Positions 53,911 through 63,311 of a stretch of 64,000 nucleotides of DNA are shown here, piece after piece; position 1 is the stretch's first letter, and each line of letters opens with the position of its first letter. The stretch is from Neobacillus sp. DY30 (lineage in GTDB: Bacteria > Bacillota > Bacilli > Bacillales > Cytobacillaceae). The stretch is taken from NCBI RefSeq assembly GCF_030123065.1, contig NZ_CP126093.1, positions 1,120,001 to 1,184,000 of the forward strand. The letters are read 5' to 3'. Under the pieces are notes generated by a model. The model ran no database searches. It was not told the origin of the DNA and worked only from the letters and a program-made list of their open reading frames with translations. The translations under genes were made by a program, and so were the position numbers.

Positions 53911-55167
53911 TTGGATAAACAAAATAGCAAATTTAGATGGATAGTATTTGTGTCCGTATTGTTTACTTACTTTTTAATGGCAAGTCAACGAACAGCTCCG
54001 GGACTGATTACAGACCAAATCATGCGCGATTTTCAAGTTACCGCCTCAACAATTGGATTACTGACAAGTATTCAGTTTTTTGTATATACGGGCTTACAAG
54101 TTCCGATGGGGATATTGGCAGACCGTTATGGACCTAATTTTTTTCTCATCATTGGGGCCGCTCTTACGGGCTTAGGTACAATTATATATAGTCTGGGAAC
54201 ACATGAATTTGTTCTTTTTTTTGCTAGAATACTCACAGGAACAGGTGACGCAACCATTTGGGTCAATATGGTATTAATTTTGGGGCAATGGTTTAAAGTA
54301 AAGGAATTTGTAAGATTGATTGGGATTGCTGGAATGACAGGGAGTTTAGGATTCCTGCTGGCAACTGTCCCATTCTCTCTATTGATTGACTTTTTAGGAT
54401 GGAGAGGTGCATTCCTTTTAGCTGGGATCCTATTATGTCTATGTGGAGTACTTCTTTATTTTGTTCTAATAAAAAAACCGAATAAACTCTCTGTTAACGA
54501 AACAGTCCCCCCGAAAAAAGAGGTTCAACGTGAAAAGACATTATTTTTAATAAAAAGGATCTTTTCAAATTGGCAGGCATGGTCTTTATTTCTGTGCCAT
54601 TTTGGTATTGTTGGTGCATATGTAGGCTTTATCGGTTCATGGGCAGTGCCTTATGGGATGAATATTTATGACATGACACGTTCCGACGCAAGTCAACTTA
54701 TCATGATTGGATTAATTGGAGCGCTGATCGGTGCTCCTCTATCTAGTTGGATTTCAAGTAGGTTAGGACCCATCAAAACCCCTTATGTTGTTATTCATAT
54801 TATTGTTTTATTGTGCTGGGCTACATTCCTTTTATTTAATGGAAAGCCTCCACTTTTATTGCTAATCATGCTTTTCTTTATTATTGGGTTTGGATATGGA
54901 GCAAGCGCCTTAACCTTTGCCGTCGTTCGTCAATCCTTTCCTATAAAAGAATCTGGTATCGTATCTGGGTTTGCGAACACAGGTGGATTTTTGAGTGCTG
55001 TCCTGCTCCCGAGTATTTTTGGAGTAGTATTGGATCAATTTCAGACTGCTTCAGGCAGCGGGGTGAATGGTTACTTTTTTGGATTCATGACACCAGTTAT
55101 CTTTTCATTACTAGGTTTGGTGGGTGTAATTTCTATTAAGGAAAAGCTTAGTGAAACGTCAGAATAA
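53911..55167 (+). CDS. MFS transporter (organic anion/D-galactonate-like)
   Basis: A 418-residue, 12-helix major facilitator. Typical loops: PMGILADRYGPNF after helix 2 and TGDATIWVNMVLILGQWFK in helix 4. The opening RWIVFVSVLFTYFLMASQRT and the pattern of the second half fit the anion:cation symporter-like MFS group. TTG start with GGAGATTAACCA upstream. The gene ends about 15 bases before the promoter of the ABC-F leader, so the two are separate units. The substrate is unknown. Confidence 0.82.
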   Translation: MDKQNSKFRWIVFVSVLFTYFLMASQRTAPGLITDQIMRDFQVTASTIGLLTSIQFFVYTGLQVPMGILADRYGPNFFLIIGAALTGLGTIIYSLGTHEFVLFFARILTGTGDATIWVNMVLILGQWFKVKEFVRLIGIAGMTGSLGFLLATVPFSLLIDFLGWRGAFLLAGILLCLCGVLLYFVLIKKPNKLSVNETVPPKKEVQREKTLFLIKRIFSNWQAWSLFLCHFGIVGAYVGFIGSWAVPYGMNIYDMTRSDASQLIMIGLIGALIGAPLSSWISSRLGPIKTPYVVIHIIVLLCWATFLLFNGKPPLLLLIMLFFIIGFGYGASALTFAVVRQSFPIKESGIVSGFANTGGFLSAVLLPSIFGVVLDQFQTASGSGVNGYFFGFMTPVIFSLLGLVGVISIKEKLSETSE

Positions 55168-55181
55168 ATCGAAAACTTATA

Positions 55182-55210
55182 TTTACAAATAAATGAAATA
55201 ATGAGATAAT
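55182..55210 (+). promoter_or_regulatory. Sigma-A promoter of the ABC-F leader
   Basis: -35 TTTACA (55182-55187), a 17-base spacer, -10 GATAAT (55205-55210). The start of transcription is expected near 55217, giving a leader of about 420 bases before the ABC-F start. Confidence 0.6.
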
Positions 55211-55241
55211 AAGGGAAATTTTGAAGGAGGAAAGTAAGTTT

Positions 55242-55262
55242 ATGGAACCAACTAATTGCTAA
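55242..55262 (+). CDS. Leader peptide MEPTNC upstream of the ABC-F gene
   Basis: A six-codon ORF directly behind a strong AAGGAGG. Its position a few bases into the leader, well before two terminator-like hairpins, fits a regulatory leader peptide on which drug-stalled ribosomes change RNA folding. The stretch AAGTAAGTT (55232-55240), between its ribosome binding site and its ATG, pairs perfectly with AACTTACTT at 55372-55380. Confidence 0.55.
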   Translation: MEPTNC

Positions 55263-55414
55263 TATTAATTGATTTTAAAATTAATATGAATTTTGTATCG
55301 AGTGTCAATTTGCCTATAGAAAATAGGTTTATTTGTTATGCTCTTTATGGAATTATGGCAATTTAGAAGGTAACTTACTTTACTAAAATCAAGATTTTAA
55401 TTTATTTGAAGAAC

Positions 55415-55477
55415 TGCGCGTTGGTTATTGCGAGTGTTTAGGCATAGATATGCACTTTTTAAGCGTGCGCATTTTTT
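55415..55477 (+). terminator. First leader hairpin/attenuator of the ABC-F gene
   Basis: The strand GTGCGCA (55465-55471), followed by TTTTTT, can pair either with GCAC at 55452-55455 or with TGCGCGT at 55415-55421. This gives competing structures in front of a T tract. Confidence 0.5.
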
Positions 55478-55516
55478 GTCTTAACTTTTAAATAAATTAC
55501 CTCCATTGATTACGTA

Positions 55517-55552
55517 GACTGTAAGAAGTACGATCTTCTTATGGTCTTTTTT
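55517..55552 (+). terminator. Second leader terminator of the ABC-F gene
   Basis: Stem GAC-TG-TAAGAAG / CTTCTTA-TG-GTC with loop TACGAT and six T, 88 bases before the ABC-F start. It has all the marks of an intrinsic terminator inside the leader. Confidence 0.75.
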
Positions 55553-55639
55553 ATTTTACAAATAAATAGTAAATGCAGGTTATTCTTTGCCTTGTCCATA
55601 AATAGTGTAACTGGATTATGGATGAAAGAAGGAGATTTT

Positions 55640-57310
55640 ATGTTAGAGATGAAATTGCATGGCGTTAAAAAATTTATGGAAGCCACTCTTGTGGTAAATA
55701 ATATAACATTTGAAGCGTATGAAGGTGATAAGATAGGGATTGTCGGTGCCAATGGAAGCGGAAAAAGTACGATTCTTAAGCTGATAGCAGGAATCGAGAA
55801 GATGCATTACTATCCAGGTTACCCGCAAACGTCAAGTCCTGGATATGATGAAGGTTTGATCAACCTGCCTAGAGGAGCCACTAAGGCATATCTTGAACAA
55901 TCCCCTGTGTTTCCTAAAGGTTTAAAAGTAATCGATGTACTTAACCTGGCCTTTGAGGAGATTTTCACCCTTGAGAATCAAATGCGAGAATTAGAAGAAC
56001 AATTAAAAACACTGGAAGATAAAGCACTTGAAAGAGCCTTATATAAATATAGTGATTTGGTTCAGCTTTTTGAAGTGAAGGGCGGATACGAATGTGAAGA
56101 GAAATTAAGTAAGGTTTGTACAGGACTTAATTTTACCGAAAATTTTTTAAACAAAGACTTTGATTTACTAAGCGGTGGTGAAAAAACCACCGTCGTACTT
56201 GGAAAGCTGTTGATTCATAATCCCAATATATTATTGTTAGATGAGCCGACCAATCATTTAGATATGGATGCAATTGAATGGCTGGAGAGCTACCTCAAAA
56301 GTTATAAGGGCATCGTGATTATCGTATCCCACGACCGATACTTTTTAGATCATGTAGTTAATAAAATTGTGGAAATCGAAGATATGGAATCCATAACTTA
56401 TAAGGGTAATTACTCATCGTTTGTTAGTCAAAAAGAAGAGAATATGCGGATTCAATATGAGCATTTTCGAGAACAGCAGAAAAAAATTACTAACATGGAA
56501 AAGCAAGTTACAAGTCTTAGAGACTGGGCGATGCGTGCTGATAATAATAAGTTTTTTAGAAGAGCAGCCAGTATTCAAAAGAAGCTTGATAAAATCAATC
56601 GAATTGATAAACCAGTTTTTGAAAGAAGAAATATGAGACTTGACTTTAAAGAAGGACAACGGTCTGGAAATGAAACGATAAAAGCAATACGACTCTCTAA
56701 AAGGTATCAGGATAAGATTATTTTAAAGGACGCAGAGTTAATCATTCATTATGGTGAAAGAGCCGGGATGGTTGGTCCGAATGGAAGCGGGAAAACCAGC
56801 TTCTTAAAGATGCTTTTGGGAGAAGAACAGCCAGATCAAGGTGTGGTGGAATTAGGTGCTAATGTAATGGCAGCCTATCTGCCTCAAAAGATTATATTCA
56901 AAAATGAAGAGCAAACAGTGCTGGAAGCTTTTAGAGAAGATATATCAATCCTCGAGGGAAAAGCTAGAGAATATTTAGCGAAATTCATGTTTTATAAAAA
57001 AAGCCCCTTTAAAAAAGTAAAGCATTTGTCAGGCGGCGAGCGAATCAGGCTCAAGCTTGCCATGCTCCTATATCAAGACATCAATTTATTAATCCTTGAT
57101 GAGCCAACAAATCATCTTGATATTGACTCCATTGAAACGCTTGAGGAAGCATTAGATGATTTTAAAGGGACCATATTCTTTATCTCGCATGATAGATATT
57201 TTATTAATAAAATTGCTGAAAGAGTTATTTCTTTAGAGGACTATGGCTTTAAAAGTTATCAGGGAAATTACGATTATTATAAAAGTCAGCAGCCAAAGGA
57301 AAAGCATTAG
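55640..57310 (+). CDS. ABC-F family ATPase, likely antibiotic-resistance type
   Basis: A 556-residue protein with two ABC ATPase domains and no membrane helices. Walker A GANGSGKST and GPNGSGKTS; signatures LLSGGEKTT and HLSGGERIR; Walker B LLLDEPTNHLD and LILDEPTNHLD. The linker between the domains (residues about 245-325) is a long charged helix pair with DWAMRADNNKFFRRAASIQK, the region that reaches the ribosome P-site region in ABC-F proteins. The ATG at 55640 has GAAGGAG upstream. The attenuator-like leader strongly suggests an inducible ribosome-protection gene; which drug is not known. Confidence 0.88.
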   Translation: MLEMKLHGVKKFMEATLVVNNITFEAYEGDKIGIVGANGSGKSTILKLIAGIEKMHYYPGYPQTSSPGYDEGLINLPRGATKAYLEQSPVFPKGLKVIDVLNLAFEEIFTLENQMRELEEQLKTLEDKALERALYKYSDLVQLFEVKGGYECEEKLSKVCTGLNFTENFLNKDFDLLSGGEKTTVVLGKLLIHNPNILLLDEPTNHLDMDAIEWLESYLKSYKGIVIIVSHDRYFLDHVVNKIVEIEDMESITYKGNYSSFVSQKEENMRIQYEHFREQQKKITNMEKQVTSLRDWAMRADNNKFFRRAASIQKKLDKINRIDKPVFERRNMRLDFKEGQRSGNETIKAIRLSKRYQDKIILKDAELIIHYGERAGMVGPNGSGKTSFLKMLLGEEQPDQGVVELGANVMAAYLPQKIIFKNEEQTVLEAFREDISILEGKAREYLAKFMFYKKSPFKKVKHLSGGERIRLKLAMLLYQDINLLILDEPTNHLDIDSIETLEEALDDFKGTIFFISHDRYFINKIAERVISLEDYGFKSYQGNYDYYKSQQPKEKH

Positions 57311-57392
57311 TAATTAATACGAGTATTTATTTGGGTATATAATAAATATGCAAAAGATAGATAGTAAGAGATTTTATGAAATGGGGGGTACA

Positions 57393-58859
57393 ATGACAAA
57401 GGATATAAATGAAACAGGATGGAATTTTGATAATAGTTACGCTCGTTTGCCACAAACTTTTTTTACAAGCCAGAACCCAACCCCGGTACGTGCACCAAAG
57501 ATAACTGTCTTTAATAAAACGCTGGCAGCAACGCTGGGTTTGAACATAACAGCGTTGGATAGTCAAGATGGGGCAGCTATATTTGCAGGCAGCAAAATAC
57601 CTGACGGCGCTTCACCACTTGCCCAAGCATATGCGGGACATCAATTTGGCCATTTCACGATGTTAGGTGACGGCAGAGCTGTACTACTTGGAGAACAGAT
57701 TACACCACAGGGTGAACGATTTGATATTCAGCTTAAAGGCTCAGGCCGGACACCATACTCACGCGGGGGCGATGGCCGGGCCGCACTCGGGCCCATGCTG
57801 CGTGAATATATTATTAGCGAAGCGATGCATGGTTTAGGTATTCCTACTACCCGCAGTTTAGCAGTGGTCACAACTGGTGAAGAAATTGCTCGTGAATCCT
57901 ATTTACCTGGCGCAATTCTAACCCGTGTAGCTGCAAGTCACCTTCGTGTGGGAACCTTCCAATATGCTGCAAGATGGGGCACGAAGGAGGAACTAAGGGA
58001 GCTGGCAGACTATGCAATAAAACGCCATTACCCTGAAATTCAGGAAGATGAAAACAGATACCTTGCCTTCCTTGAGGAAGTGATTAAACGTCAAGCGATG
58101 CTGATTACGAAATGGCAGCTGGTTGGTTTTATTCACGGGGTGATGAATACGGACAACATGACCATTAGTGGTGAAACCATTGATTATGGTCCTTGTGCCT
58201 TCATGGATACATTTGACCCAGCTACTGTATTCAGTTCTATTGACAGAGAAGGAAGGTATGCATACGGTAATCAGCCAAATATTGGTGTTTGGAATTTAGC
58301 AAGGTTAGCCGAAGCTCTCCTGCCGCTGTTGCACGATGACCAGGAGGAGGCAGTTACGCTTGCACAAGATAAGCTCTCTGACTTTGCTCAGTTATTTGAG
58401 ACCAATTGGCTCGAGGGAATGAGAGCGAAACTAGGATTATTTAATGAGGAGGAACAAGACAAACCCCTTATTAAAGACCTCCTAGATTTGATGAAAATGC
58501 ACGGTGCTGACTATACAAACACCTTCAGAGCGTTAACTATTAATAAACCAGAAGAAACAATTCTGCAAGAAACAACAGAATTCACTGAGTGGCTAGAACG
58601 GTGGAACGCAAGACGAGGCAGGCAGGAGGAATCGAAGGAAGCATCCATTGAATTAATGAGAAACAGTAATCCTTCCGTTATCCCGCGCAACCACCGGGTG
58701 GAGGAAGCATTGGAAGCAGCGAATAATGGAGACTATAGTGTATTGGAGAAGCTTCTTGAGATATTATCTAATCCATATGCGTACTCTCCAGAACAGATAC
58801 ATTATACTTCTCTTCCTGAACCATCACCTCGTCCATATAGAACCTTTTGTGGAACTTGA
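57393..58859 (+). CDS. selO: SelO (YdiU) protein adenylyltransferase
   Basis: A 488-residue pseudokinase-fold enzyme that transfers AMP from ATP to protein hydroxyls. Characteristic parts are the [20 protein letters not shown] loop near residue 85, [30 protein letters not shown] with the metal-binding Asn/Asp, and the C-terminal CGT ending. Several animal homologues end with selenocysteine at that point; here it is cysteine. Start at ATG 57393 with GGGGGG upstream, rather than 45 bases earlier. It has its own terminator. Confidence 0.93.
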   Translation: MTKDINETGWNFDNSYARLPQTFFTSQNPTPVRAPKITVFNKTLAATLGLNITALDSQDGAAIFAGSKIPDGASPLAQAYAGHQFGHFTMLGDGRAVLLGEQITPQGERFDIQLKGSGRTPYSRGGDGRAALGPMLREYIISEAMHGLGIPTTRSLAVVTTGEEIARESYLPGAILTRVAASHLRVGTFQYAARWGTKEELRELADYAIKRHYPEIQEDENRYLAFLEEVIKRQAMLITKWQLVGFIHGVMNTDNMTISGETIDYGPCAFMDTFDPATVFSSIDREGRYAYGNQPNIGVWNLARLAEALLPLLHDDQEEAVTLAQDKLSDFAQLFETNWLEGMRAKLGLFNEEEQDKPLIKDLLDLMKMHGADYTNTFRALTINKPEETILQETTEFTEWLERWNARRGRQEESKEASIELMRNSNPSVIPRNHRVEEALEAANNGDYSVLEKLLEILSNPYAYSPEQIHYTSLPEPSPRPYRTFCGT

Positions 58860-58911
58860 AGTAGTAAAATGAAAAAGAAGCTTTTTTGATACCAATAACA
58901 GTAATATATGT

Positions 58912-58942
58912 TCCCTCAGATGAAACCTCTGAGGGACTTTTT
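58912..58942 (+). terminator. Terminator of selO
   Basis: A 9-bp stem TCCCTCAGA / TCTGAGGGA with a 7-base loop and a T tract. Confidence 0.92.
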
Positions 58943-59035
58943 AATTTAATTTTCAGTTTAATAGTTATAAAGCTAATGCTTCCGTGTATTATTAATATAC
59001 ATACTAACTGAACGTGAAGTTGAGGTAATGTTTAA

Positions 59036-61420
59036 ATGATAAAGACAGTTGTAATAAATGAAGATGCATGCTATGCAATGGCTGAAAAAAAGGCAAGTGA
59101 TTACTTTCAATCACTGTATCAGCAGGTAATCCAAAAAAGCTATGTTTCTACTCTCACTAGGGATATACAATCCTGGAAGCACAACCATATACCCCATCAT
59201 TCAATCGTAAATTTCCTTTCTCGCAGAAAGAAAAAGCCGACTTCCTTTGAGTATCATAGTTATATCCAATGGCTGAATTATACAGGGAAGTTAGACAACT
59301 ACCTGGATAGAAGCATCTCTTATATTTTTATGCGTGATTTAGGAAAAGAACTGGATTCCAAAGAAACACAAACAAGGATTGAAAGTGTTGTTACCAGTTT
59401 AAGTAACAATCTTACGCAGCCAAGGGAAAAACGTGAAAATAAGAATGAACTTTTCTCAATGGCTTGGTTGTACAGATGGGCCCAGCAGGAATCGATTGAA
59501 TTGACAATAATTTGGCTAATCAACAAACTAAAAATCGTAGCTGAGCATATTCCTCAGGGAATGGATGCGGATCATGCTCAGCGTAAGTTAATAAAAATTA
59601 TAGCTGGAGTTCTTTTGCACGAGATGGAAGAAATGGTTGATAGAACCCCACCTGAAGAACGTGCCAATAGACTAGATAAAGCCATTCGGATAGGTTATGC
59701 CTATGGTTTAACCTATCCATTCATCGATGACCTTCTAGACTCAAATGTTTTATCAGATAAAGAGAAAAAACAATATTCGAACTTAATACGTAATACCCTT
59801 ATTACGGGTGCCGTACCGCCATTGGGCGGTGATTGGGCAAAAAAGAACAAATCCTTAATTACATTCATTCATTCGGAGCTTCGAGAGGGATTTGAGTATA
59901 TTAAAACGCAGCAGCGGCCAGAGAACTTAAAGTCATTTTTTGAACAATCGTATGTATTTTTTCATTCACAGGAAGTGGACCGTGAAAAAGATTTATCCAA
60001 TGAAAATTACACGAATGATGAACTTTATATTCCGGTTATTCTAAAATCTTCTTCCTCACGATTGATTGTCCGTTCTGTCATTAGTGCCGATCTTGATGAG
60101 GGTTATGATAATCGAACCTTCTTTTATGGTATATATAACCAATTGGCAGATGACTTTGCAGATATGTTTGAGGATATGGACAACGGTGCGGTAACACCTT
60201 ATACCTATTATCTCAAGTATCATAAAAAGCGTGTCGATTTAATAAATCCATTTGAATTATATTGGAGCGTCATTTCCAATCTAATTCATCATGTTTATCA
60301 TTCAGACAAAAAGGCTTGCGAAGTAATTTTAAATCGTGCGATAAATGGATTAAAAAGATTTAAACAACGTGTAGGTACCAAAAAATATGATGAAGTAATG
60401 GAGTTATTTGCTTCAAAGATTTCCGAATTTAATACAGTGATTCAAAAAATGGTTAATACGGCCGATGATGTCGATTTCTATGATAAACTTCTCCGAGACC
60501 ATATGATCACCAATCTTAAAAACGATCGAAAAGAACAAGAAGAATTCCGAAAGAACATTGAAAGTGTACGGGAACAAATCAACCAGCTATTACCTATCAT
60601 TAAAGATGAAACGGCTCCTTTGTTGAGAGATCCGATTACCGAAGCTGCAAACTATAGTCTTGAAGGTGATGGGAAACGGTTGAGGCCCATTATTACCTGG
60701 ATTATGGGTATAAACGAATATCGATTAAATCAATCGTCCATTGTACCGCTGCTAAGATCATTGGAATTCATGCATACTGCTTCTCTAATCTTTGACGACT
60801 TGCCATCCCAAGATAATGCGTCCATCCGCAGAGGGCGTTCTACTCTTCACATGGTCTACAATAATGCCATTGCCGAATTAACGGGACTCTTTCTTACTCA
60901 GAAGGCAATTGAAGAACAAACGTCCCTTAATGATTTTGATGCGAAGACGGTGCTTAGCTTGGTTCAATATTCTGCACAAGTGACAGCAGAAATGTGTAAA
61001 GGACAGGCGATGGACTTAGGTTCAAGAGGCAAAGTATTAACATTGGAACAATTGAACATGTTATGTTTTTATAAAACTGGGATCGCCTTTGAAGCTTCCC
61101 TCATAATGCCTGCTATTCTTGCAAATGCAACAGAAGCGGAAATGCAAGCGTTGAAAAAATATGCCTATCATATCGGGATTGCTTTTCAAATTAAAGATGA
61201 CCTGTTGGATGTTGAAGGAGATTTTAATACGCTTGGTAAATCCACTGGAAAAGATGCAGAAAATAACAATTCCACCTTTGTATCAATACTAGGGGTCGAT
61301 GCTGCTAAAAAAGCAATGTGGGAGCATTACTGTCTGGCAATCGAAACGCTGCAGCTGGTTCCGAGAAATACCTCATTTTTAAAGCATTTATTGAATTATA
61401 TCGTCAATCGGGATCATTAA
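59036..61420 (+). CDS. Tandem isoprenoid synthase: terpene-synthase-like N-domain fused to polyprenyl synthetase
   Basis: A 794-residue protein. The C-terminal half (about 515-794) is a standard polyprenyl diphosphate synthase: GKRLRPIITW, first Asp-rich motif D587-D593 in FDDLPSQDN, and second motif D721-D725 in FQIKDDLLD. The N-terminal half also has two Asp-rich motifs with similar spacing: D231-D235 in FIDDLLDSN and D372-D376 in NQLADDFADMFED, 141 residues apart against 134 in the C-terminal half. Such helical sequence with paired motifs suggests a second class I isoprenoid-synthase fold. The protein might make a prenyl diphosphate and cyclise it. Start ATG 59036, weak GAGGT site. Followed by an ABC exporter. 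Confidence 0.75.
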   Translation: MIKTVVINEDACYAMAEKKASDYFQSLYQQVIQKSYVSTLTRDIQSWKHNHIPHHSIVNFLSRRKKKPTSFEYHSYIQWLNYTGKLDNYLDRSISYIFMRDLGKELDSKETQTRIESVVTSLSNNLTQPREKRENKNELFSMAWLYRWAQQESIELTIIWLINKLKIVAEHIPQGMDADHAQRKLIKIIAGVLLHEMEEMVDRTPPEERANRLDKAIRIGYAYGLTYPFIDDLLDSNVLSDKEKKQYSNLIRNTLITGAVPPLGGDWAKKNKSLITFIHSELREGFEYIKTQQRPENLKSFFEQSYVFFHSQEVDREKDLSNENYTNDELYIPVILKSSSSRLIVRSVISADLDEGYDNRTFFYGIYNQLADDFADMFEDMDNGAVTPYTYYLKYHKKRVDLINPFELYWSVISNLIHHVYHSDKKACEVILNRAINGLKRFKQRVGTKKYDEVMELFASKISEFNTVIQKMVNTADDVDFYDKLLRDHMITNLKNDRKEQEEFRKNIESVREQINQLLPIIKDETAPLLRDPITEAANYSLEGDGKRLRPIITWIMGINEYRLNQSSIVPLLRSLEFMHTASLIFDDLPSQDNASIRRGRSTLHMVYNNAIAELTGLFLTQKAIEEQTSLNDFDAKTVLSLVQYSAQVTAEMCKGQAMDLGSRGKVLTLEQLNMLCFYKTGIAFEASLIMPAILANATEAEMQALKKYAYHIGIAFQIKDDLLDVEGDFNTLGKSTGKDAENNNSTFVSILGVDAAKKAMWEHYCLAIETLQLVPRNTSFLKHLLNYIVNRDH

Positions 61421-61437
61421 AATAATTATTCAAAAGA

Positions 61438-61471
61438 AGGTAACCATCCAATGTGGTTACTTTCTTTTTTA
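61438..61471 (+). terminator. Terminator of the tandem isoprenoid synthase gene
   Basis: Stem GTAACCA / TGGTTAC with a 7-base loop and the tail TTTCTTTTTT. Confidence 0.85.
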
Positions 61472-61571
61472 TATGAAAAACAGAATTGTAAAAAAATGAA
61501 AAATTTATTTAAAATAGTAATGAATTTTTCTATTATTTGTAATAAAATAATATCTCGCGAGGGGGAAAATT

Positions 61572-63311
61572 ATGAATTTATTGAAAACGACACTGGCTCA
61601 TTTTAAACCATATTGGAAAAAATTGCTTCTAGCTCTAACCTTTTCATTAATAGGCGGAGCTTTTACTATCTTACCTCCTATATTGGCAGGAAGATTAGTA
61701 GACGAGGTAATCGGGGCGCGAAATACAACCTTTTTGCTATGGATTGTCGGCGGGGTACTTGTTGCTTTCTTAGGCAAGTCACTGTTTGAAACCTTGCAGG
61801 AATATGTACAGGTTAAAATTGGTCTAGACGTAATAACAGACATGCAGATTCGGGCCTTTAAAAAGCTTCACCGAACACCAATGTCCTTTTTCACTACAAC
61901 ACCAAGAGGTGATATGTTATATCGATTAACGCATGATGTAGAGTCTGTACAAAACTTGAATAATACGGTTGTACCGCGTATTTTACAACAAGTTATTGGA
62001 GCGGCTGCTGCGTTTACAGCCGTTTTTGCCTTGTACTGGCCCGCAGCAATTGTCATGTTTGCGGTATTTGCTATTTACATATTCCCATCATTTAAACTGG
62101 GTATAACAATGCGGAAAATGAGCGCTGTACAAAGAGATATGAGCGCAGACATGTATCAGCATTTACAGGAAAGCATTGAAAGCACTAGACTTGTCAGGAC
62201 ATTTCAGACGCAAAAAAAGGAAATTGAAACACAGCAGAAAAAACAGATAGAATGGAAAAACTATTCGATTCGTGCAGCATTAATTGGAAAGGTCAATTGG
62301 CGGTTAGGGAATTTGTTTAATATCGCGACTCCCGGTGTTGTTATGTTAATTGGGGGCTTTTCCATCTGGAAAGGTAATCTTACCATAGGAACCTTGATTG
62401 CTTGTCTTAACTTTATTCCCATCATGTTTTTACCAGTTCGTTCGCTTGCTGAAAATGCACTAACCATTCAACAGGCAATCCCAGCATTACAAAGAATCTA
62501 TGAATATTTTGATTTACCGGAAGAGCATAAAGAAAATCTGCCGTCTTTTGGTGCAGTGGAGGGTAATATAAACTTAGAAAATATCTGGTTCACTTATCCC
62601 AACAGCGAAAAACAAATTCTAAAAGGCGTGTCGCTCTCGATGGAACATGGGTCTCACATTGGTATTGTTGGTACAAGCGGCGGAGGAAAGAGTACACTTA
62701 TTCAAATTCTTCTAGGTTTATATGAACCTGATAAAGGCTCAGTTCTTATAGACGGAAAGAACCTGTTTTCCTACAACCGAAATAGCTTTAGGCAGCAGGT
62801 TGGGGTGGTATCGCAGGAAACATTTCTCCTAAACAGTACATTGCGCAACAATCTTTTATATGGAAAAAAAGAAGCGACTCAAGAAGAATTAGATAAGGCA
62901 GTAGAAGCTGCGGGGTTAACTGAATTAATACAATCATTGGAAGATAAGTATGAAACGGTAGTCGGAGAACGGGGATTAAAGCTATCAGGCGGACAACGGC
63001 AAAGGGTAGCACTTGCAAGAGCGATTCTGCGCCAGCCGCCAGTTTTGATCTTTGATGAAGCGACTTCCTCCTTGGATGGGGAAACAGAGGAAAAAGTTCA
63101 GGAAGCACTAGAACAGTTAATTCCAGGCAGAACAACCATAACGATTGCCCACCGGCTTATCACAGTCAGGAATGCAGATAAAATCCTCCTTTTAGACCAG
63201 GGCATGGTGGCGGAAGAAGGCACACATGAAGAACTGCTGGCGTTAAGAGGGCAGTATTATGAATTATATAAAGCCCAATACAGCGAGTTAGAAAAGGAGA
63301 TGATTGGATGA
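61572..63311 (+). CDS. ABC exporter half-transporter 1 (YfiB-like)
   Basis: A 579-residue membrane-fused ABC exporter. Six N-terminal helices (residues about 15-300), then an ATPase domain with Walker A GTSGGGKST, signature LSGGQRQR, Walker B VLIFDEATSSLD and H-loop TIAHRL. GAGGGGG lies before the ATG, next to an 8-base palindrome CTCGCGAG. Its stop overlaps the ATG of a second half-transporter, so they form a heterodimer like B. subtilis YfiB/YfiC. The catalytic glutamate after Walker B is intact. The substrate is unknown; multidrug or lipid export is usual. Confidence 0.9.
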   Translation: MNLLKTTLAHFKPYWKKLLLALTFSLIGGAFTILPPILAGRLVDEVIGARNTTFLLWIVGGVLVAFLGKSLFETLQEYVQVKIGLDVITDMQIRAFKKLHRTPMSFFTTTPRGDMLYRLTHDVESVQNLNNTVVPRILQQVIGAAAAFTAVFALYWPAAIVMFAVFAIYIFPSFKLGITMRKMSAVQRDMSADMYQHLQESIESTRLVRTFQTQKKEIETQQKKQIEWKNYSIRAALIGKVNWRLGNLFNIATPGVVMLIGGFSIWKGNLTIGTLIACLNFIPIMFLPVRSLAENALTIQQAIPALQRIYEYFDLPEEHKENLPSFGAVEGNINLENIWFTYPNSEKQILKGVSLSMEHGSHIGIVGTSGGGKSTLIQILLGLYEPDKGSVLIDGKNLFSYNRNSFRQQVGVVSQETFLLNSTLRNNLLYGKKEATQEELDKAVEAAGLTELIQSLEDKYETVVGERGLKLSGGQRQRVALARAILRQPPVLIFDEATSSLDGETEEKVQEALEQLIPGRTTITIAHRLITVRNADKILLLDQGMVAEEGTHEELLALRGQYYELYKAQYSELEKEMIG

